From Solobacterium sp. (GTDB lineage Bacteria; Bacillota_I; Bacilli_A; Erysipelotrichales; Erysipelotrichaceae): a stretch of 34,497 bases of DNA. The notes below the pieces were generated by a model. That model saw only the letters and a program-made list of their open reading frames with translations, was not told the origin of the DNA and ran no database searches. Positions 8,053 to 16,688 of this stretch are shown here, piece by piece. The position numbers were made by a program, and so were the translations under genes. The stretch covers positions 1-34,497 of the forward strand of contig JAILQT010000058.1 in the NCBI GenBank assembly GCA_024698805.1, written 5' to 3'. Positions within the stretch are counted from its first letter, which is position 1. Each line of letters starts with the position of its first letter.

Positions 8053-9204
8053 ATGACAAACTTTATACACTTTAACGTACCGCCCTGTACAGGGAAAGAA
8101 ATAGGATATGTCAAAGAAGCGATCGAGTCGCATAAGATCTGCGGTGACGGCGCTTTCACAAAGAAATGTTCCGCCTGGCTGGAAGAAAGATTCCATGCGC
8201 AGAAGGTGCTCCTCACAACGAGCGGCTCCACTGCCCTGGATATGGCGCTGCTGCTGTGCGGCATCGAAAGGGGTGACGAGGTCATCCTGCCGAGCTATAC
8301 ATTCTCATCGACAGCCAACTCGCCGATCCTTGCCGGTGCAAACCTCGTATTCACGGATATCCGTCCGGATACGATGAATATCGACGAAACGAAGATCGAA
8401 GCGGCCATCACGGACAGGACAAAGGTGATCGTCGTCGTCCATTACGCCGGCGTTGCCTGCGAGATGGATACGATCATGGACATCGCGAAGAGACACGGAC
8501 TCCTTGTCGTGGAAGATGCGGCGCAGGGTGTCATGAGCACCTATAAGGGAAGGCCTCTCGGTACGATCGGCGACTTCGGGTGCTACTCCTTCCATGAGAC
8601 GAAGAATTACTCCATGGGGGAAGGCGGCGCTGTCGTGATCAACGATCCGAAATACAACGAGAAGGCGGAGATCCTGCGTGAAAAGGGAACGAACCGTTCC
8701 CGTTTCATCCGCGGCCAGGTCGATAAATACACATGGGTGGAATTCGGCGACAGCTTCCTGCCCAGCGAACTGAATGCGGCATATCTGTGGGGCCAGCTGG
8801 AAATGGCGGACGAGATCAACGAAGACCGTCTCCGTACCTGGAACACCTATGACAAAGGCCTGAAGCCGCTTGCGGAAAAAGGACTGATCGAAGTCCCGTC
8901 CGTTCCCGAAGGGTGTGTCCACAACGCGCATATGTACTATATCAAGCTGAAGGATATCGAAGAGAGGACAGACTTCATCTCCTTCCTGAAGTCGCACGAC
9001 GTACAGAGCGTATTCCATTATATCCCCCTGCACAGCGCGCCTGCAGGACTGCGCTACGGCAGGTTCTTCGGTGAAGACGTCTATACGACGAAAGAGAGCG
9101 AAAGACTGACAAGGCTGCCGATGTACTACGGCATGACCGATGAAGACCTCCGCAGGGTCATCTCTGTGATCCATCAGTATTTCGGTGAGACATATGACGG
9201 ATAA
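8053..9204 (+). CDS. wecE: dTDP-4-amino-4,6-dideoxygalactose transaminase (WecE/RffA)
   Basis: This 383-residue PLP enzyme of the DegT/DnrJ/EryC1/StrS family should transfer an amino group from glutamate to C4 of dTDP-4-keto-6-deoxy-D-glucose, giving dTDP-Fuc4N. Similarity to enterobacterial WecE is unusually strong as recalled: shared stretches include VHYAGVACEMDTI, VEDAAQGVMSTYKGR, EKGTNRS, RGQVDKYTW and FHYIPLH. The PLP lysine is Lys184 in FHETKNYS; the following glycine segment is one residue shorter than in E. coli. It heads the glycan cluster behind its own promoter. It sits with rmlA and rmlB, which make its substrate, and no WecD-like acetyltransferase is seen, so the product may keep a free amine or be modified otherwise. 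The alternative 4-epimer product cannot be excluded. Confidence 0.93.
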   Translation: MTNFIHFNVPPCTGKEIGYVKEAIESHKICGDGAFTKKCSAWLEERFHAQKVLLTTSGSTALDMALLLCGIERGDEVILPSYTFSSTANSPILAGANLVFTDIRPDTMNIDETKIEAAITDRTKVIVVVHYAGVACEMDTIMDIAKRHGLLVVEDAAQGVMSTYKGRPLGTIGDFGCYSFHETKNYSMGEGGAVVINDPKYNEKAEILREKGTNRSRFIRGQVDKYTWVEFGDSFLPSELNAAYLWGQLEMADEINEDRLRTWNTYDKGLKPLAEKGLIEVPSVPEGCVHNAHMYYIKLKDIEERTDFISFLKSHDVQSVFHYIPLHSAPAGLRYGRFFGEDVYTTKESERLTRLPMYYGMTDEDLRRVISVIHQYFGETYDG

Positions 9205-9544
9205 AAAGAAGCTCCTGCCGCTGATCGGGCTGCAGCTGTCTGTCATGCTGTATGCCTTCACCGGCTACTTTACAAAAATGGCTGCGAGGGAAAGCTTCCT
9301 CAGTCTGCGCTGGTGCATGTTCTACGGCGGCATGATCATGATCCTGGGGATCTATGCGATCCTCTGGCAGCAGTTCCTGAAGCGTTTCCCGCTGTCGACA
9401 TGCTACGCATCAAGGGCGATGGCTTCCGTATGGACGATGCTGATCGCATTCATCGCATTCCGGGAAACGATCACCTGGAATATGATCCTCGGCGCCCTCG
9501 TGATCATAACCGGCGTATATCTGGTGGTGACGGCAGATGAATGA
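9194..9544 (+). CDS. SMR/EamA-like small membrane protein, half-flippase A
   Basis: This 116-residue protein has four predicted transmembrane helices (about residues 8-26, 37-57, 65-88 and 93-112) and no sizeable soluble part. It resembles the small-multidrug-resistance/ArnE-ArnF class that flips undecaprenyl-phosphate-linked amino sugars. The start ATG 9194 lies inside the wecE coding end (11-base overlap) with GGTGAG at 9184-9189 as ribosome site; a GTG at 9185 is an alternative three codons upstream. Its stop region overlaps the next SMR gene by 8 bases, so the two are translated together and probably form a heterodimer. Role in moving the WecE-derived lipid-linked sugar is inferred from context. 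Confidence 0.8.
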   Translation: MTDKKKLLPLIGLQLSVMLYAFTGYFTKMAARESFLSLRWCMFYGGMIMILGIYAILWQQFLKRFPLSTCYASRAMASVWTMLIAFIAFRETITWNMILGALVIITGVYLVVTADE

Positions 9545-9881
9545 GTTTGTATCACACTGCGGCATCATGCTGGGCGGCGTCATCATCGCAGGCATCTCGC
9601 AGTTCGTACTGAAAAAAGCCGCCGACCAGGAATACAAAGGCCTGATCGACCAGTACCTGAACTGGAGGGTCATCCTCGGGTACGGCCTCATGGTCGCAAG
9701 CACGCTGTGCACGGTCTTTGCCCAGAGGGTCATCCCGCTCTCCATGTCCCCGATCTGGGACGCATGCGGCCAGATCTTCGTACTGGCGATCAGCTACTTC
9801 ATACTCAGGGAACATATATCAAAAAGGAAATTTGCAGGCCTGTGCATCATGATCACGGGCATACTGATATTTCTGTTATAG
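9537..9881 (+). CDS. SMR/EamA-like small membrane protein, half-flippase B
   Basis: This 114-residue protein has four hydrophobic helices (about 7-25, 43-62, 65-85 and 95-113) with a charged loop KKAADQEYKGL after helix 1 and a REHISKRKF loop before helix 4, as in EmrE/ArnE-like proteins. It overlaps its partner by 8 bases, the arrangement of paired heterodimeric SMR genes such as arnE-arnF. It is followed after 9 bases by rmlA. Prediction: together with the preceding protein it flips an undecaprenyl-phosphate sugar across the membrane, taking the place of the GtrA flippase that usually accompanies GtrB-type enzymes. No GtrA homologue is present in the window. Confidence 0.8.
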   Translation: MNEFVSHCGIMLGGVIIAGISQFVLKKAADQEYKGLIDQYLNWRVILGYGLMVASTLCTVFAQRVIPLSMSPIWDACGQIFVLAISYFILREHISKRKFAGLCIMITGILIFLL

Positions 9882-9890
9882 GAGTCGATC

Positions 9891-10802
9891 ATGAAAGGTA
9901 TCATTCTTGCCGGAGGCAGCGGGACAAGGCTGTATCCGCTGACCAAAGTAACTTCGAAACAGCTTCTTCCGGTATATGACAAGCCGATGATCTATTATCC
10001 CCTCAGCACGCTGATGCTGGCAGGCATCCAGGATATCCTGATCATCTCCACACCGGAGGACCTTCCCAACTTTGAGAGGCTGCTGCAGGACGGTTCGCAG
10101 TTCGGCGTACGCTTTTCCTACAAGGTGCAGGAAAAGCCCAACGGGCTTGCGCAGGCATTCGTCCTCGGCGAGGAATTCATCGGGGATGACAGTGTATGCC
10201 TGATCCTGGGGGACAATATCTTTTACGGCAACCACTTCAGCGGGATGCTGAAAGAGGTCGTCCAGAATACCGAAACGAAGAAACGGGCGACCGTCTTCGG
10301 CAAGTATGTCAGCGATCCCGAACGCTTCGGCGTCGCGGAATTCAACAGGGAAGGCAAGGTCCTCTCCATTGAGGAGAAGCCGGCGAACCCGCGGTCGAAC
10401 TATGCGGTCGTAGGCCTGTATTTCTACGACAGCAGCGTCGTGGAATATGCGAAGCAGCTCAAGCCTTCCGCCCGCGGCGAATACGAGATCACGGACCTGA
10501 ACCGGATCTACCTGGAAAAGGAAGCCCTGGATATAAAGATCCTCGGCAGGGGCTTCGCATGGCTGGATACCGGGACGGTGGACTCCCTTGCAAAGGCATG
10601 CGAATATGTGCGCCTGGCCGAAGATGTGCAGGGCGTAAGGATCTCCGTGCCGGAAGAGATCGCATTCTATAACGGCTGGATCGATGAGAGTTACCTGCTT
10701 GAAGCAGCCAAAGGCTACGGGAACAGCCCGTACGGGGAACATCTGCGCAATATCGCCAAAGGAAGGGTGCAGACAAGCGTAAGAAGAAAGGATTCACAAT
10801 GA
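9891..10802 (+). CDS. rmlA: Glucose-1-phosphate thymidylyltransferase RmlA
   Basis: This 303-residue enzyme would make dTDP-glucose from glucose-1-phosphate and dTTP, the first step of deoxysugar synthesis. The nucleotide-binding motif [11 protein letters not shown] is at residues 8-18, followed by [17 protein letters not shown], and the substrate-binding [10 protein letters not shown] segment lies near residue 103. [18 protein letters not shown] and [10 protein letters not shown] are further family hallmarks. Its length equals the short RmlA class (about 290-300). AGGAG precedes the start by seven bases. The stop overlaps rmlB by four bases (ATGA), so the pair is translationally coupled. Product feeds RmlB and then WecE. 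Confidence 0.95.
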   Translation: MKGIILAGGSGTRLYPLTKVTSKQLLPVYDKPMIYYPLSTLMLAGIQDILIISTPEDLPNFERLLQDGSQFGVRFSYKVQEKPNGLAQAFVLGEEFIGDDSVCLILGDNIFYGNHFSGMLKEVVQNTETKKRATVFGKYVSDPERFGVAEFNREGKVLSIEEKPANPRSNYAVVGLYFYDSSVVEYAKQLKPSARGEYEITDLNRIYLEKEALDIKILGRGFAWLDTGTVDSLAKACEYVRLAEDVQGVRISVPEEIAFYNGWIDESYLLEAAKGYGNSPYGEHLRNIAKGRVQTSVRRKDSQ

Positions 10803-11818
10803 AAATACTTATTACAGGCGGCGCCGGCTTTATCGGCGGTAATTTTGCCCATATGATGGTGAACAGATATCCGGAAGACCAGATCGTTGTACTGGACCTT
10901 CTGACCTATGCAGGAAACCTGGAAACACTTGACCCCGTCATGGGGAAAGAGAACTTTTCCTTCGTAAAGGGGGACATTTGCGACAGGGAATTCATCGAAG
11001 ACCTTTTCGCGAAAGAACAGTTTGACATCGTCGTGAATTTCGCTGCGGAATCGCATGTGGACAGGTCCATCGAAGATCCGGGCATCTTCCTCAGGACGAA
11101 TATCATGGGCGTGCAGGTACTGATGGACGCATGCCGCAAATACGGCGTGAAGAGGTTCCACCAGGTATCCACGGACGAAGTCTACGGCGACCTGCCGCTG
11201 GACAGGCCCGATCTCCTGTTCCATGAAGATACGCCGATCCATACATCTTCACCGTATTCCGCATCCAAGGCTGCGGCGGACCTGCTCGTGCTCGCCTATC
11301 ACAGGACATACGGCCTCGGCGTCACGATCTCCAGATGCTCGAACAATTACGGGCCGTATCACTTCCCGGAGAAGCTGATCCCGCTCGTGATCTCCCGCGC
11401 GCTCGCAGACGAATCGATCCCTGTATACGGCGAAGGCGCAAATGTCAGGGACTGGCTCTATGTCACGGACCACTGCTCGGCGATCGACCTGATCATCCGC
11501 AACGGCAGGGACGGCGAAGTCTACAATATCGGCGGCCATAACGAAAAGAGCAACCTTGATGTCGTAAAGACGATCCTCAAAGCACTCGGCAAGAGCGAAG
11601 ACCTGATCACATTCGTCAAGGACAGGCCCGGTCATGACCTCCGCTATGCGATGGATCCCGAGAAGATCGAGAACGAGCTGGGCTGGGTGCCGGAATACCG
11701 CTTTGAAGAAGGTATCCAGAAGACGATCCGGTGGTACCTGGACAACCGTGACTGGTGGACCCATATCGTCAACGGGGAATACCGGAATTATTATGAAAGG
11801 ATGTACGCAGACAGATAA
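10799..11818 (+). CDS. rmlB: dTDP-glucose 4,6-dehydratase RmlB
   Basis: This 339-residue extended SDR enzyme converts dTDP-glucose to dTDP-4-keto-6-deoxyglucose, the WecE substrate. It has the NAD-binding GGAGFIGGN motif at residues 7-15, the TDEVYGDL catalytic segment (Thr-Asp-Glu) near 125, and YSASKAA with the catalytic Tyr and Lys near 160. The segment [17 protein letters not shown] is typical of the family, as is the C-terminal [18 protein letters not shown]. The start overlaps the rmlA stop (ATGA). No rmlC or rmlD follows, so dTDP-rhamnose is not the local product. A terminator hairpin begins inside the last codons. Confidence 0.95.
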   Translation: MKILITGGAGFIGGNFAHMMVNRYPEDQIVVLDLLTYAGNLETLDPVMGKENFSFVKGDICDREFIEDLFAKEQFDIVVNFAAESHVDRSIEDPGIFLRTNIMGVQVLMDACRKYGVKRFHQVSTDEVYGDLPLDRPDLLFHEDTPIHTSSPYSASKAAADLLVLAYHRTYGLGVTISRCSNNYGPYHFPEKLIPLVISRALADESIPVYGEGANVRDWLYVTDHCSAIDLIIRNGRDGEVYNIGGHNEKSNLDVVKTILKALGKSEDLITFVKDRPGHDLRYAMDPEKIENELGWVPEYRFEEGIQKTIRWYLDNRDWWTHIVNGEYRNYYERMYADR

Positions 11819-11830
11819 TGTCTGCTTTTT
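11807..11830 (+). terminator. Intrinsic terminator or attenuator inside the glycan cluster, after rmlB
   Basis: GCAGACA (11807-11813) pairs perfectly with TGTCTGC (11819-11825) across loop GATAA, which contains part of the rmlB stop codon, and TTTTT follows directly. It would lower expression of the downstream transferase genes relative to the sugar-synthesis genes. Confidence 0.7.
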
Positions 11831-11836
11831 GAAGTT

Positions 11837-13549
11837 ATGAAGATCACGAAGAACGATGTCATACGCTGGCTGTACGCATATGTCCTGCCGTTTGCGTTCA
11901 TGTTCGTATTCTATAAAAAGTACGGCCTTTACTACAACACGAATGACGACCAGGCGCTCAGGGCAATGGCATCCGGTCTTTTTGACGGCGTATGCGAACC
12001 GCATCTGATATTCATGAAATATACGTTCGGCCAGGTGCTGGCATTCCTGTACAGGACGTTCTCCGCACTGGACTGGTACGGCATCATCCTGTGCGCCGTG
12101 ATGTATATCTCGCTGTGCGCCGTGATCAGCAGGCTTCTGAAAAGATGTTCCGGCTTCTTCACCATGACAGGCGCTGCCCTGCTTGTCTATGGCATCACCG
12201 TACTGACCGTGCTGCTGGAGTCGGTATCGTTCCAGTGGACGGTGATCTCCGCGTTTGCCGGGGCAGCAGGCATGTTCCTGTATTATACAGATGATAAGAA
12301 TTCGACAGCCAATATCATCCTGGTCGTCTTCCTGTTCTATATGTCCTATGTGATCCGCTACAAGTGCTTCTACATGATGACGCCGGTCATCGGCCTGCTT
12401 GTGCTGAAAAAGGGCGGCATCACGGGGAAACTGTTCGGAAAGGACAAAGACGCAAAGCCGCGCATGAAGGTGCTCATAGCCATGGCTGTCTTCGCCGCAC
12501 TGTTTGCGGGTACGGAATTCATTGAAAAGAAAGCGTATGACACGCCGGAATGGCAGGCATATAACGAATATAACTATGCGCGCAGCGACCTGATGGATTA
12601 TTACGGCTTCCCCGCCTATACCGACAATCAGGAATTCTATGAAGCAAACGGCATCAGCTATGAGGAGTTCACCGTCATCAAGCGCTACGGCCTGAATTTC
12701 ATCGACGATCTCGACGCGGCGAAGCTGCGGGTCATCGCGGATTATGCCGAAGCGCAGTTTACGGAAGAACCCGCTTTCAGCCGGATCCAGTCCGCCCTTG
12801 TGGAATGTATGGATACGCTGCTGGCAAGGCAGAGCATCTTCCTGACGCTGCTGTCGTTAGTACTGGCATTGGCCGTGCTGTATGCATATAAGTCCGACCT
12901 TTCCGTGCAGGTCACGGAGATCCTGATCTCCTGCGGCATCCTGGCCATGTGCGTCTATCTCTGCTGGAGCGGCAGGTTCCCGCTGCGCGTATCGATGGGC
13001 CTCATGTTCATCCATGCGATGGCTTCGCTTGCGCTCCTGTATGGGAAGATCGAATTTGCGCCGCTGAAGCTGAACCTGTTCACAGCGGTATGCGTCCTGT
13101 TATTTGCCGTGATGTGCGGCACGGAACTGCTGACGATCCGCAACGAGGCCTACAGGCTGAAGAACGAGGACAGCATCTACAATACCTGGTATGATCTTTC
13201 CGTCCAGCATCCGGAGAACAACTATATCTATGAGATCTATCTCGAGACGCCGCACCGGTTCACGTTCGCCTTCAGCGGTGACGACTCCAATGTCTTCAGC
13301 GTCGGCGGCTGGACTTCCAAGACAGCCTTCCGGAGGAGGCAGATGGAAAAAGCGGATGCGGAGCATCTCTCCGATATCCTGTTCAAGGAGAACACATACT
13401 ATGTGTCCTATGCGACGGAGAAGGTCGAATATATCAGGAACTACTTCGATTCGATCGGCAGGCCGTGCCGCATCGAACTCATCGAGAAGCTGCATCCCGA
13501 ACTGGATCCGGGAAGAACCGTCAGCGTATTCCGTTTTGTGACGGAATGA
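11837..13549 (+). CDS. Multi-pass membrane protein, GT-C-like (570-residue paralogue 1)
   Basis: I do not recognise this 570-residue protein as a named family. It has roughly ten hydrophobic helices in two blocks (about residues 8-26 to 215, and about 330-430) around a soluble loop, and a soluble C-terminal domain of about 130 residues. Just after helix 1 is an NTNDD motif (34-38); membrane GT-C transferases commonly have a catalytic acidic residue in that first outer loop. It shares with the paralogue at 16685 the identical length and motifs YYNTNDD, HLIF, FQWTV, FLYYTDD, DYYGFP and GGW-K-FR-RQ. The ribosome site is weak (GAAG) and it lies right behind a terminator, so expression may depend on read-through. 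An outer-face glycosyltransferase role is inference. Confidence 0.72.
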   Translation: MKITKNDVIRWLYAYVLPFAFMFVFYKKYGLYYNTNDDQALRAMASGLFDGVCEPHLIFMKYTFGQVLAFLYRTFSALDWYGIILCAVMYISLCAVISRLLKRCSGFFTMTGAALLVYGITVLTVLLESVSFQWTVISAFAGAAGMFLYYTDDKNSTANIILVVFLFYMSYVIRYKCFYMMTPVIGLLVLKKGGITGKLFGKDKDAKPRMKVLIAMAVFAALFAGTEFIEKKAYDTPEWQAYNEYNYARSDLMDYYGFPAYTDNQEFYEANGISYEEFTVIKRYGLNFIDDLDAAKLRVIADYAEAQFTEEPAFSRIQSALVECMDTLLARQSIFLTLLSLVLALAVLYAYKSDLSVQVTEILISCGILAMCVYLCWSGRFPLRVSMGLMFIHAMASLALLYGKIEFAPLKLNLFTAVCVLLFAVMCGTELLTIRNEAYRLKNEDSIYNTWYDLSVQHPENNYIYEIYLETPHRFTFAFSGDDSNVFSVGGWTSKTAFRRRQMEKADAEHLSDILFKENTYYVSYATEKVEYIRNYFDSIGRPCRIELIEKLHPELDPGRTVSVFRFVTE

Positions 13550-13557
13550 AGCAGTAC

Positions 13558-13583
13558 CTTTGTCATTTGCATTCTTGACAAAG
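13558..13583 (+). promoter_or_regulatory. Inverted repeat overlapping a consensus -35 before the second GT2 gene
   Basis: CTTTGTCA (13558-13565) and TGACAAAG (13576-13583) form a perfect 8-bp inverted repeat with a 10-base spacer. The right arm contains a perfect TTGACA (13575-13580). A possible -10 TGATAT (13598-13603) is 17 bases on but poor and very close to the ribosome site. No T run follows, so it is not a normal terminator. Confidence 0.4.
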
Positions 13584-13619
13584 AACAGGCATAATTTTGA
13601 TATGCCGGAAGGTCTGAAG

Positions 13620-14546
13620 ATGGAAATAAGTGTTGTAATACCTGTATACGGCTGCAGAGCCGCGCTCCCCGAACTGCACAGGAGGCTGACAGAGTCCCTG
13701 TCGCAGATCAGTGCGGATTATGAGATCATCCTCGTCGATGACCATGATCCCCAGAATTCCTGGGAGGATATCAAAAAGATCTGTGAAAAGGATCCGAAAG
13801 TCAAAGGGATCCGCTTTTCACGTAATTTCGGACAGATACGGGCCATTACGGCAGGGCTGGATGCCAGCCGGGGAAACTGGGTGGTCGTCATGGACTGCGA
13901 CCTGCAGGACAGGCCGGAATCCATCATCAAGCTGTATGAGAAGGCACAGGAAGGCTATGACGTCGTCTTCGCCAGACGCGTCAACCGGCAGGACAGCTTC
14001 CTGACGAAGTTCCTGTCCAGGTCTTTCTACAAGGTCTATGACTATTTTACAGACGGCGTCTTTGACAGCTCCATCTGCAACTTCAGCATCTCCTCAAGGC
14101 TCGTGATCGACAGCTACTGCCGCATGCGCGAACAGAACCGGGCGTTCACGATGTTCATCCGCTGGCTCGGCTTCAATGAGACGGCGATCGATATCGAAGA
14201 GGATGCGCGTTTTGAAGGAAAGTCTTCCTATGACTTCCGCAAAAAGATGAAGATGGCGTTTGAGATCATCACGGCACAGTCGAACAAACCGCTGCTGTTC
14301 GTGATGAAGCTCGGCTTCCTGACGGCATTCCTGTCGCTGGTCTATATCGTTTACCTGCTGGTGCGTTCCGCCCTGGTCCACGACTTCCCGTCGGGCTGGG
14401 CGACGATCGTCGCATCGATCTACCTCATCGGCGGCATCCTGCTGACAGCGATCGGGATCGTCGGCGTCTATGTCGGCAATATATTCAATGAAACAAAGAA
14501 CAGACCGCTCTATGTGATCCATGAGAAGCGGAATTTGGAGGAATGA
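13620..14546 (+). CDS. GtrB-type GT2 glycosyltransferase (second copy)
   Basis: This 308-residue enzyme is a second predicted polyprenyl-phosphate sugar synthase. The GT-A domain shows SVVIPVYG, ILVDDHDP, RNFGQIRA and the metal-binding CDLQDRPE (the usual DxD has become DCD). Two C-terminal helices lie near residues 225-250 and 262-288, with the sequence ending NETKNRPLYV, a common tail in this family. It resembles the 2296-3225 protein in layout but is clearly diverged. ATG 13620 is preceded by GGAAGG at 13607-13612; upstream in-frame ATGs at 13560 and 13602 lack a site. It is followed after one base by the epimerase gene. Given its place, the WecE product is a plausible donor sugar. Confidence 0.88.
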   Translation: MEISVVIPVYGCRAALPELHRRLTESLSQISADYEIILVDDHDPQNSWEDIKKICEKDPKVKGIRFSRNFGQIRAITAGLDASRGNWVVVMDCDLQDRPESIIKLYEKAQEGYDVVFARRVNRQDSFLTKFLSRSFYKVYDYFTDGVFDSSICNFSISSRLVIDSYCRMREQNRAFTMFIRWLGFNETAIDIEEDARFEGKSSYDFRKKMKMAFEIITAQSNKPLLFVMKLGFLTAFLSLVYIVYLLVRSALVHDFPSGWATIVASIYLIGGILLTAIGIVGVYVGNIFNETKNRPLYVIHEKRNLEE

Positions 14547-14547
14547 T

Positions 14548-15543
14548 ATGGTCATCGTGATCGGCGCAACAGGCTTTATCGGCATGTATACCGTAAAAGC
14601 ACTGCTGGAAAAAGGAAAAAAGGTACTGGCGACGGGACGGAATCAGAAGCTCGGTGCGAAGCTCATGGAAATGGGTGCGGATTTCTTCACGCTTGATATA
14701 ACGAATAAAGAAGACTATGCAAAGCTTCCGACAGAGGATGTCGAAGGCGTGATCGTCCTTGCAGGACTGCTGCCGGCCAATACGACGGCAGACCTGAAAG
14801 ACGTTGAGAATGCGGCAGACTACTTTGAAGTCAATGTGATCGGCACGGTCAACATCCTGGAATACTGCCGCAAAAACGGCATCCGGAAAGTGATCTCCAA
14901 CTGCTCGTACGGCGATGTATCGAACGCCTGGGGCAAAAAACACCCGATCACCGAGGATGAGCCCCGTGATTTCAAATTTACCGGGGACCACTGCGTCTAT
15001 GTGATCAGCCGCAACGCAGCCAACGACGTCATGGAATACTACAACCAGCAGCACGGTCTGCAGTGCGCCTGGTTCCGTTTCCCGCCTGTTTACGGCGTCG
15101 GTCCCCACGGCACATACATGGTCAACGGCAGGCCGTTCAAATCCGGCATCGCCACGTTCATCGACCGGGCAAAGGCCGGACAGGATATCGAGATCTGGGG
15201 CAACCCCCATATCAAGAGGGATATCATCTACGTCAAGGACGTCGCGGAAGCCTACTGCCTAGCGCTTGAAAGCGAAAAGACTTACGGCCTGTACAATATG
15301 ACCGGCCATATCCAGGTCGATCTGCAGGAACAGGCGGAAGCCGTGATCGATGTCTTCACGGAAGATAAAAAGAGCAATATCATCTACAGGCCCGAAAAGC
15401 CCAACAATACCCCGACCTACCTTTTCTCCATGGACAAGGCAAAGAGGGACTTCGGCTTCGAGCCTGCCTATACGAACTATCTGGAAATGATGAAGGACTA
15501 CAAAAAGGAGCTGGAGAGCGGCTTCTGGGGTGACTGGAACTGA
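14548..15543 (+). CDS. NAD-dependent epimerase/dehydratase-like protein with YxxxR
   Basis: This 331-residue extended SDR protein has a clean N-terminal NAD(P)-binding motif GATGFIG (about residues 6-12) and a VNVIGTVNILEYC segment. SNCSYGD would hold the active-site Ser/Thr. The expected YxxxK reads Tyr-Val-Ile-Ser-Arg, so the catalytic lysine is replaced by arginine. Later segments (FRFPPVYG, RDIIYVKDVAEAY, YNMTGH) fit UDP- or dTDP-sugar 4-epimerases and dehydratases. ATG 14548 is set by GGAGG at 14537-14541. It lies one base after the GT2 stop and its stop shares one base with the ATP-grasp start (TGATG). It might epimerise the amino sugar or another nucleotide sugar; activity is uncertain because of the Arg. 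Confidence 0.8.
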   Translation: MVIVIGATGFIGMYTVKALLEKGKKVLATGRNQKLGAKLMEMGADFFTLDITNKEDYAKLPTEDVEGVIVLAGLLPANTTADLKDVENAADYFEVNVIGTVNILEYCRKNGIRKVISNCSYGDVSNAWGKKHPITEDEPRDFKFTGDHCVYVISRNAANDVMEYYNQQHGLQCAWFRFPPVYGVGPHGTYMVNGRPFKSGIATFIDRAKAGQDIEIWGNPHIKRDIIYVKDVAEAYCLALESEKTYGLYNMTGHIQVDLQEQAEAVIDVFTEDKKSNIIYRPEKPNNTPTYLFSMDKAKRDFGFEPAYTNYLEMMKDYKKELESGFWGDWN

Positions 15544-16688
15544 TGAAGAAACTGGCAGTGATCGGTGCTTCGTACCTGCAGGCGCCGCTGATCGTGAAAG
15601 CAAAAGAAATGGGTCTTGAGACTCATGTTTTCGCGTGGGCAGCAGGCGATATCGGGGAGACGCTCGCGGATCACTTCTATCCCATCAGTATCATTGAAAA
15701 GGATGAGATCCTGGAGAAATGCCGGCAGATCGGCATCGACGGCGTCTGTTCGATCTCCAGCGACCTCGCCGCGGTGACAGTCAATTACATTGCGGAAAAG
15801 ATGCACCTGACAGGCAACTCGATGGCATGCACGACGATGTCCACGAACAAGCATGCGATGCGCATGTGCTTCGAGGAGCACGGCGACCCGTCTGTCCGCA
15901 GCATCATCGCCGAGTCCGCGCAGCAGGTGACGGACGCAGGTCTGTCCTACCCGCTGATCATCAAGCCGACCGATCGGTCCGGCAGCCGCGCCATCACCAA
16001 GCTCAGCAGCAGCGAAGGCCTGGAAGAAGCCATTGCGCATGCGAAGCGGGAGAGCTTCGAGCACAGGGCACTGGCGGAGGAGTTCGCCGAAGGGAAAGAG
16101 TACAGCGTGGAATGTCTTTCGTGCCGGGGCAGGCATTACTTCCTGACCGTCACGAAAAAATATACGACCGGGGCGCCCGGGTTTGTCGAAACGGCGCATC
16201 TGGAACCTTCGGACCTGGATGAAGCCATGACGGAAAAGGTCCGGAAAGTGATCTTCCATGCGCTGGATTCACTCTGTATTGAAAACGGCGCGTCGCATTC
16301 GGAGATACGCATCGACGGTGCCGGCAGGATCCGGATCATCGAGATCGGCGGCAGGATGGGCGGCGACTGCATCGGTTCGCACCTTGTCCGGCTCTCCTGC
16401 GGCAATGACTTCGTCCGGGACGTGATCCGCATCAGCCTCGGCGAAGAGGTCGTGCCTTCCTTCGAAGGCAAAAGGCAGTCTGCCTGCATCCGGTTCGTTT
16501 TCAGCCGTGAGGACCTCGCCGTGCTGGACAGGGCCGAAAAGGATCCCGCAGTCCGCATCGAGGACAGGATGCTGAATGAGATCACGGATGAAGCCGTGCA
16601 TGACAGCGCCTCCCGTTTCGGCTATTTCATACTGACAGCAGACCGTACGGAATCCCTGCTGCCGTATCTTCCTGAGGAACGCATATGA
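15543..16688 (+). CDS. ATP-grasp domain ligase (second copy)
   Basis: This 381-residue protein has a pre-ATP-grasp domain (KKLAVIGASYLQAPLI), the nucleotide-binding strand YPLIIKPTDRSGSRAI near residues 139-154, LAEEFAEGKEYSVECL, and the Mg-binding strand RIIEIGGRMGGD near 262-273. The last motif and length resemble carboxylate-amine ligases of the L-amino-acid-ligase type rather than biotin carboxylases. It is embedded by one-base and four-base overlaps between an NDP-sugar enzyme and a membrane protein of a glycan operon, so its substrate is probably an amino sugar or a glycan component. Attaching an amino acid or other acid to the 4-amino group made by WecE is my inference. It is a different lineage from the 3233-4489 protein, with little identity outside motifs. 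Confidence 0.82.
   Translation: MKKLAVIGASYLQAPLIVKAKEMGLETHVFAWAAGDIGETLADHFYPISIIEKDEILEKCRQIGIDGVCSISSDLAAVTVNYIAEKMHLTGNSMACTTMSTNKHAMRMCFEEHGDPSVRSIIAESAQQVTDAGLSYPLIIKPTDRSGSRAITKLSSSEGLEEAIAHAKRESFEHRALAEEFAEGKEYSVECLSCRGRHYFLTVTKKYTTGAPGFVETAHLEPSDLDEAMTEKVRKVIFHALDSLCIENGASHSEIRIDGAGRIRIIEIGGRMGGDCIGSHLVRLSCGNDFVRDVIRISLGEEVVPSFEGKRQSACIRFVFSREDLAVLDRAEKDPAVRIEDRMLNEITDEAVHDSASRFGYFILTADRTESLLPYLPEERI

Noticed and set aside
8053-11818. A dTDP-rhamnose operon
   Set aside because: rmlA and rmlB are present, but rmlC and rmlD are absent and wecE uses the RmlB product instead.
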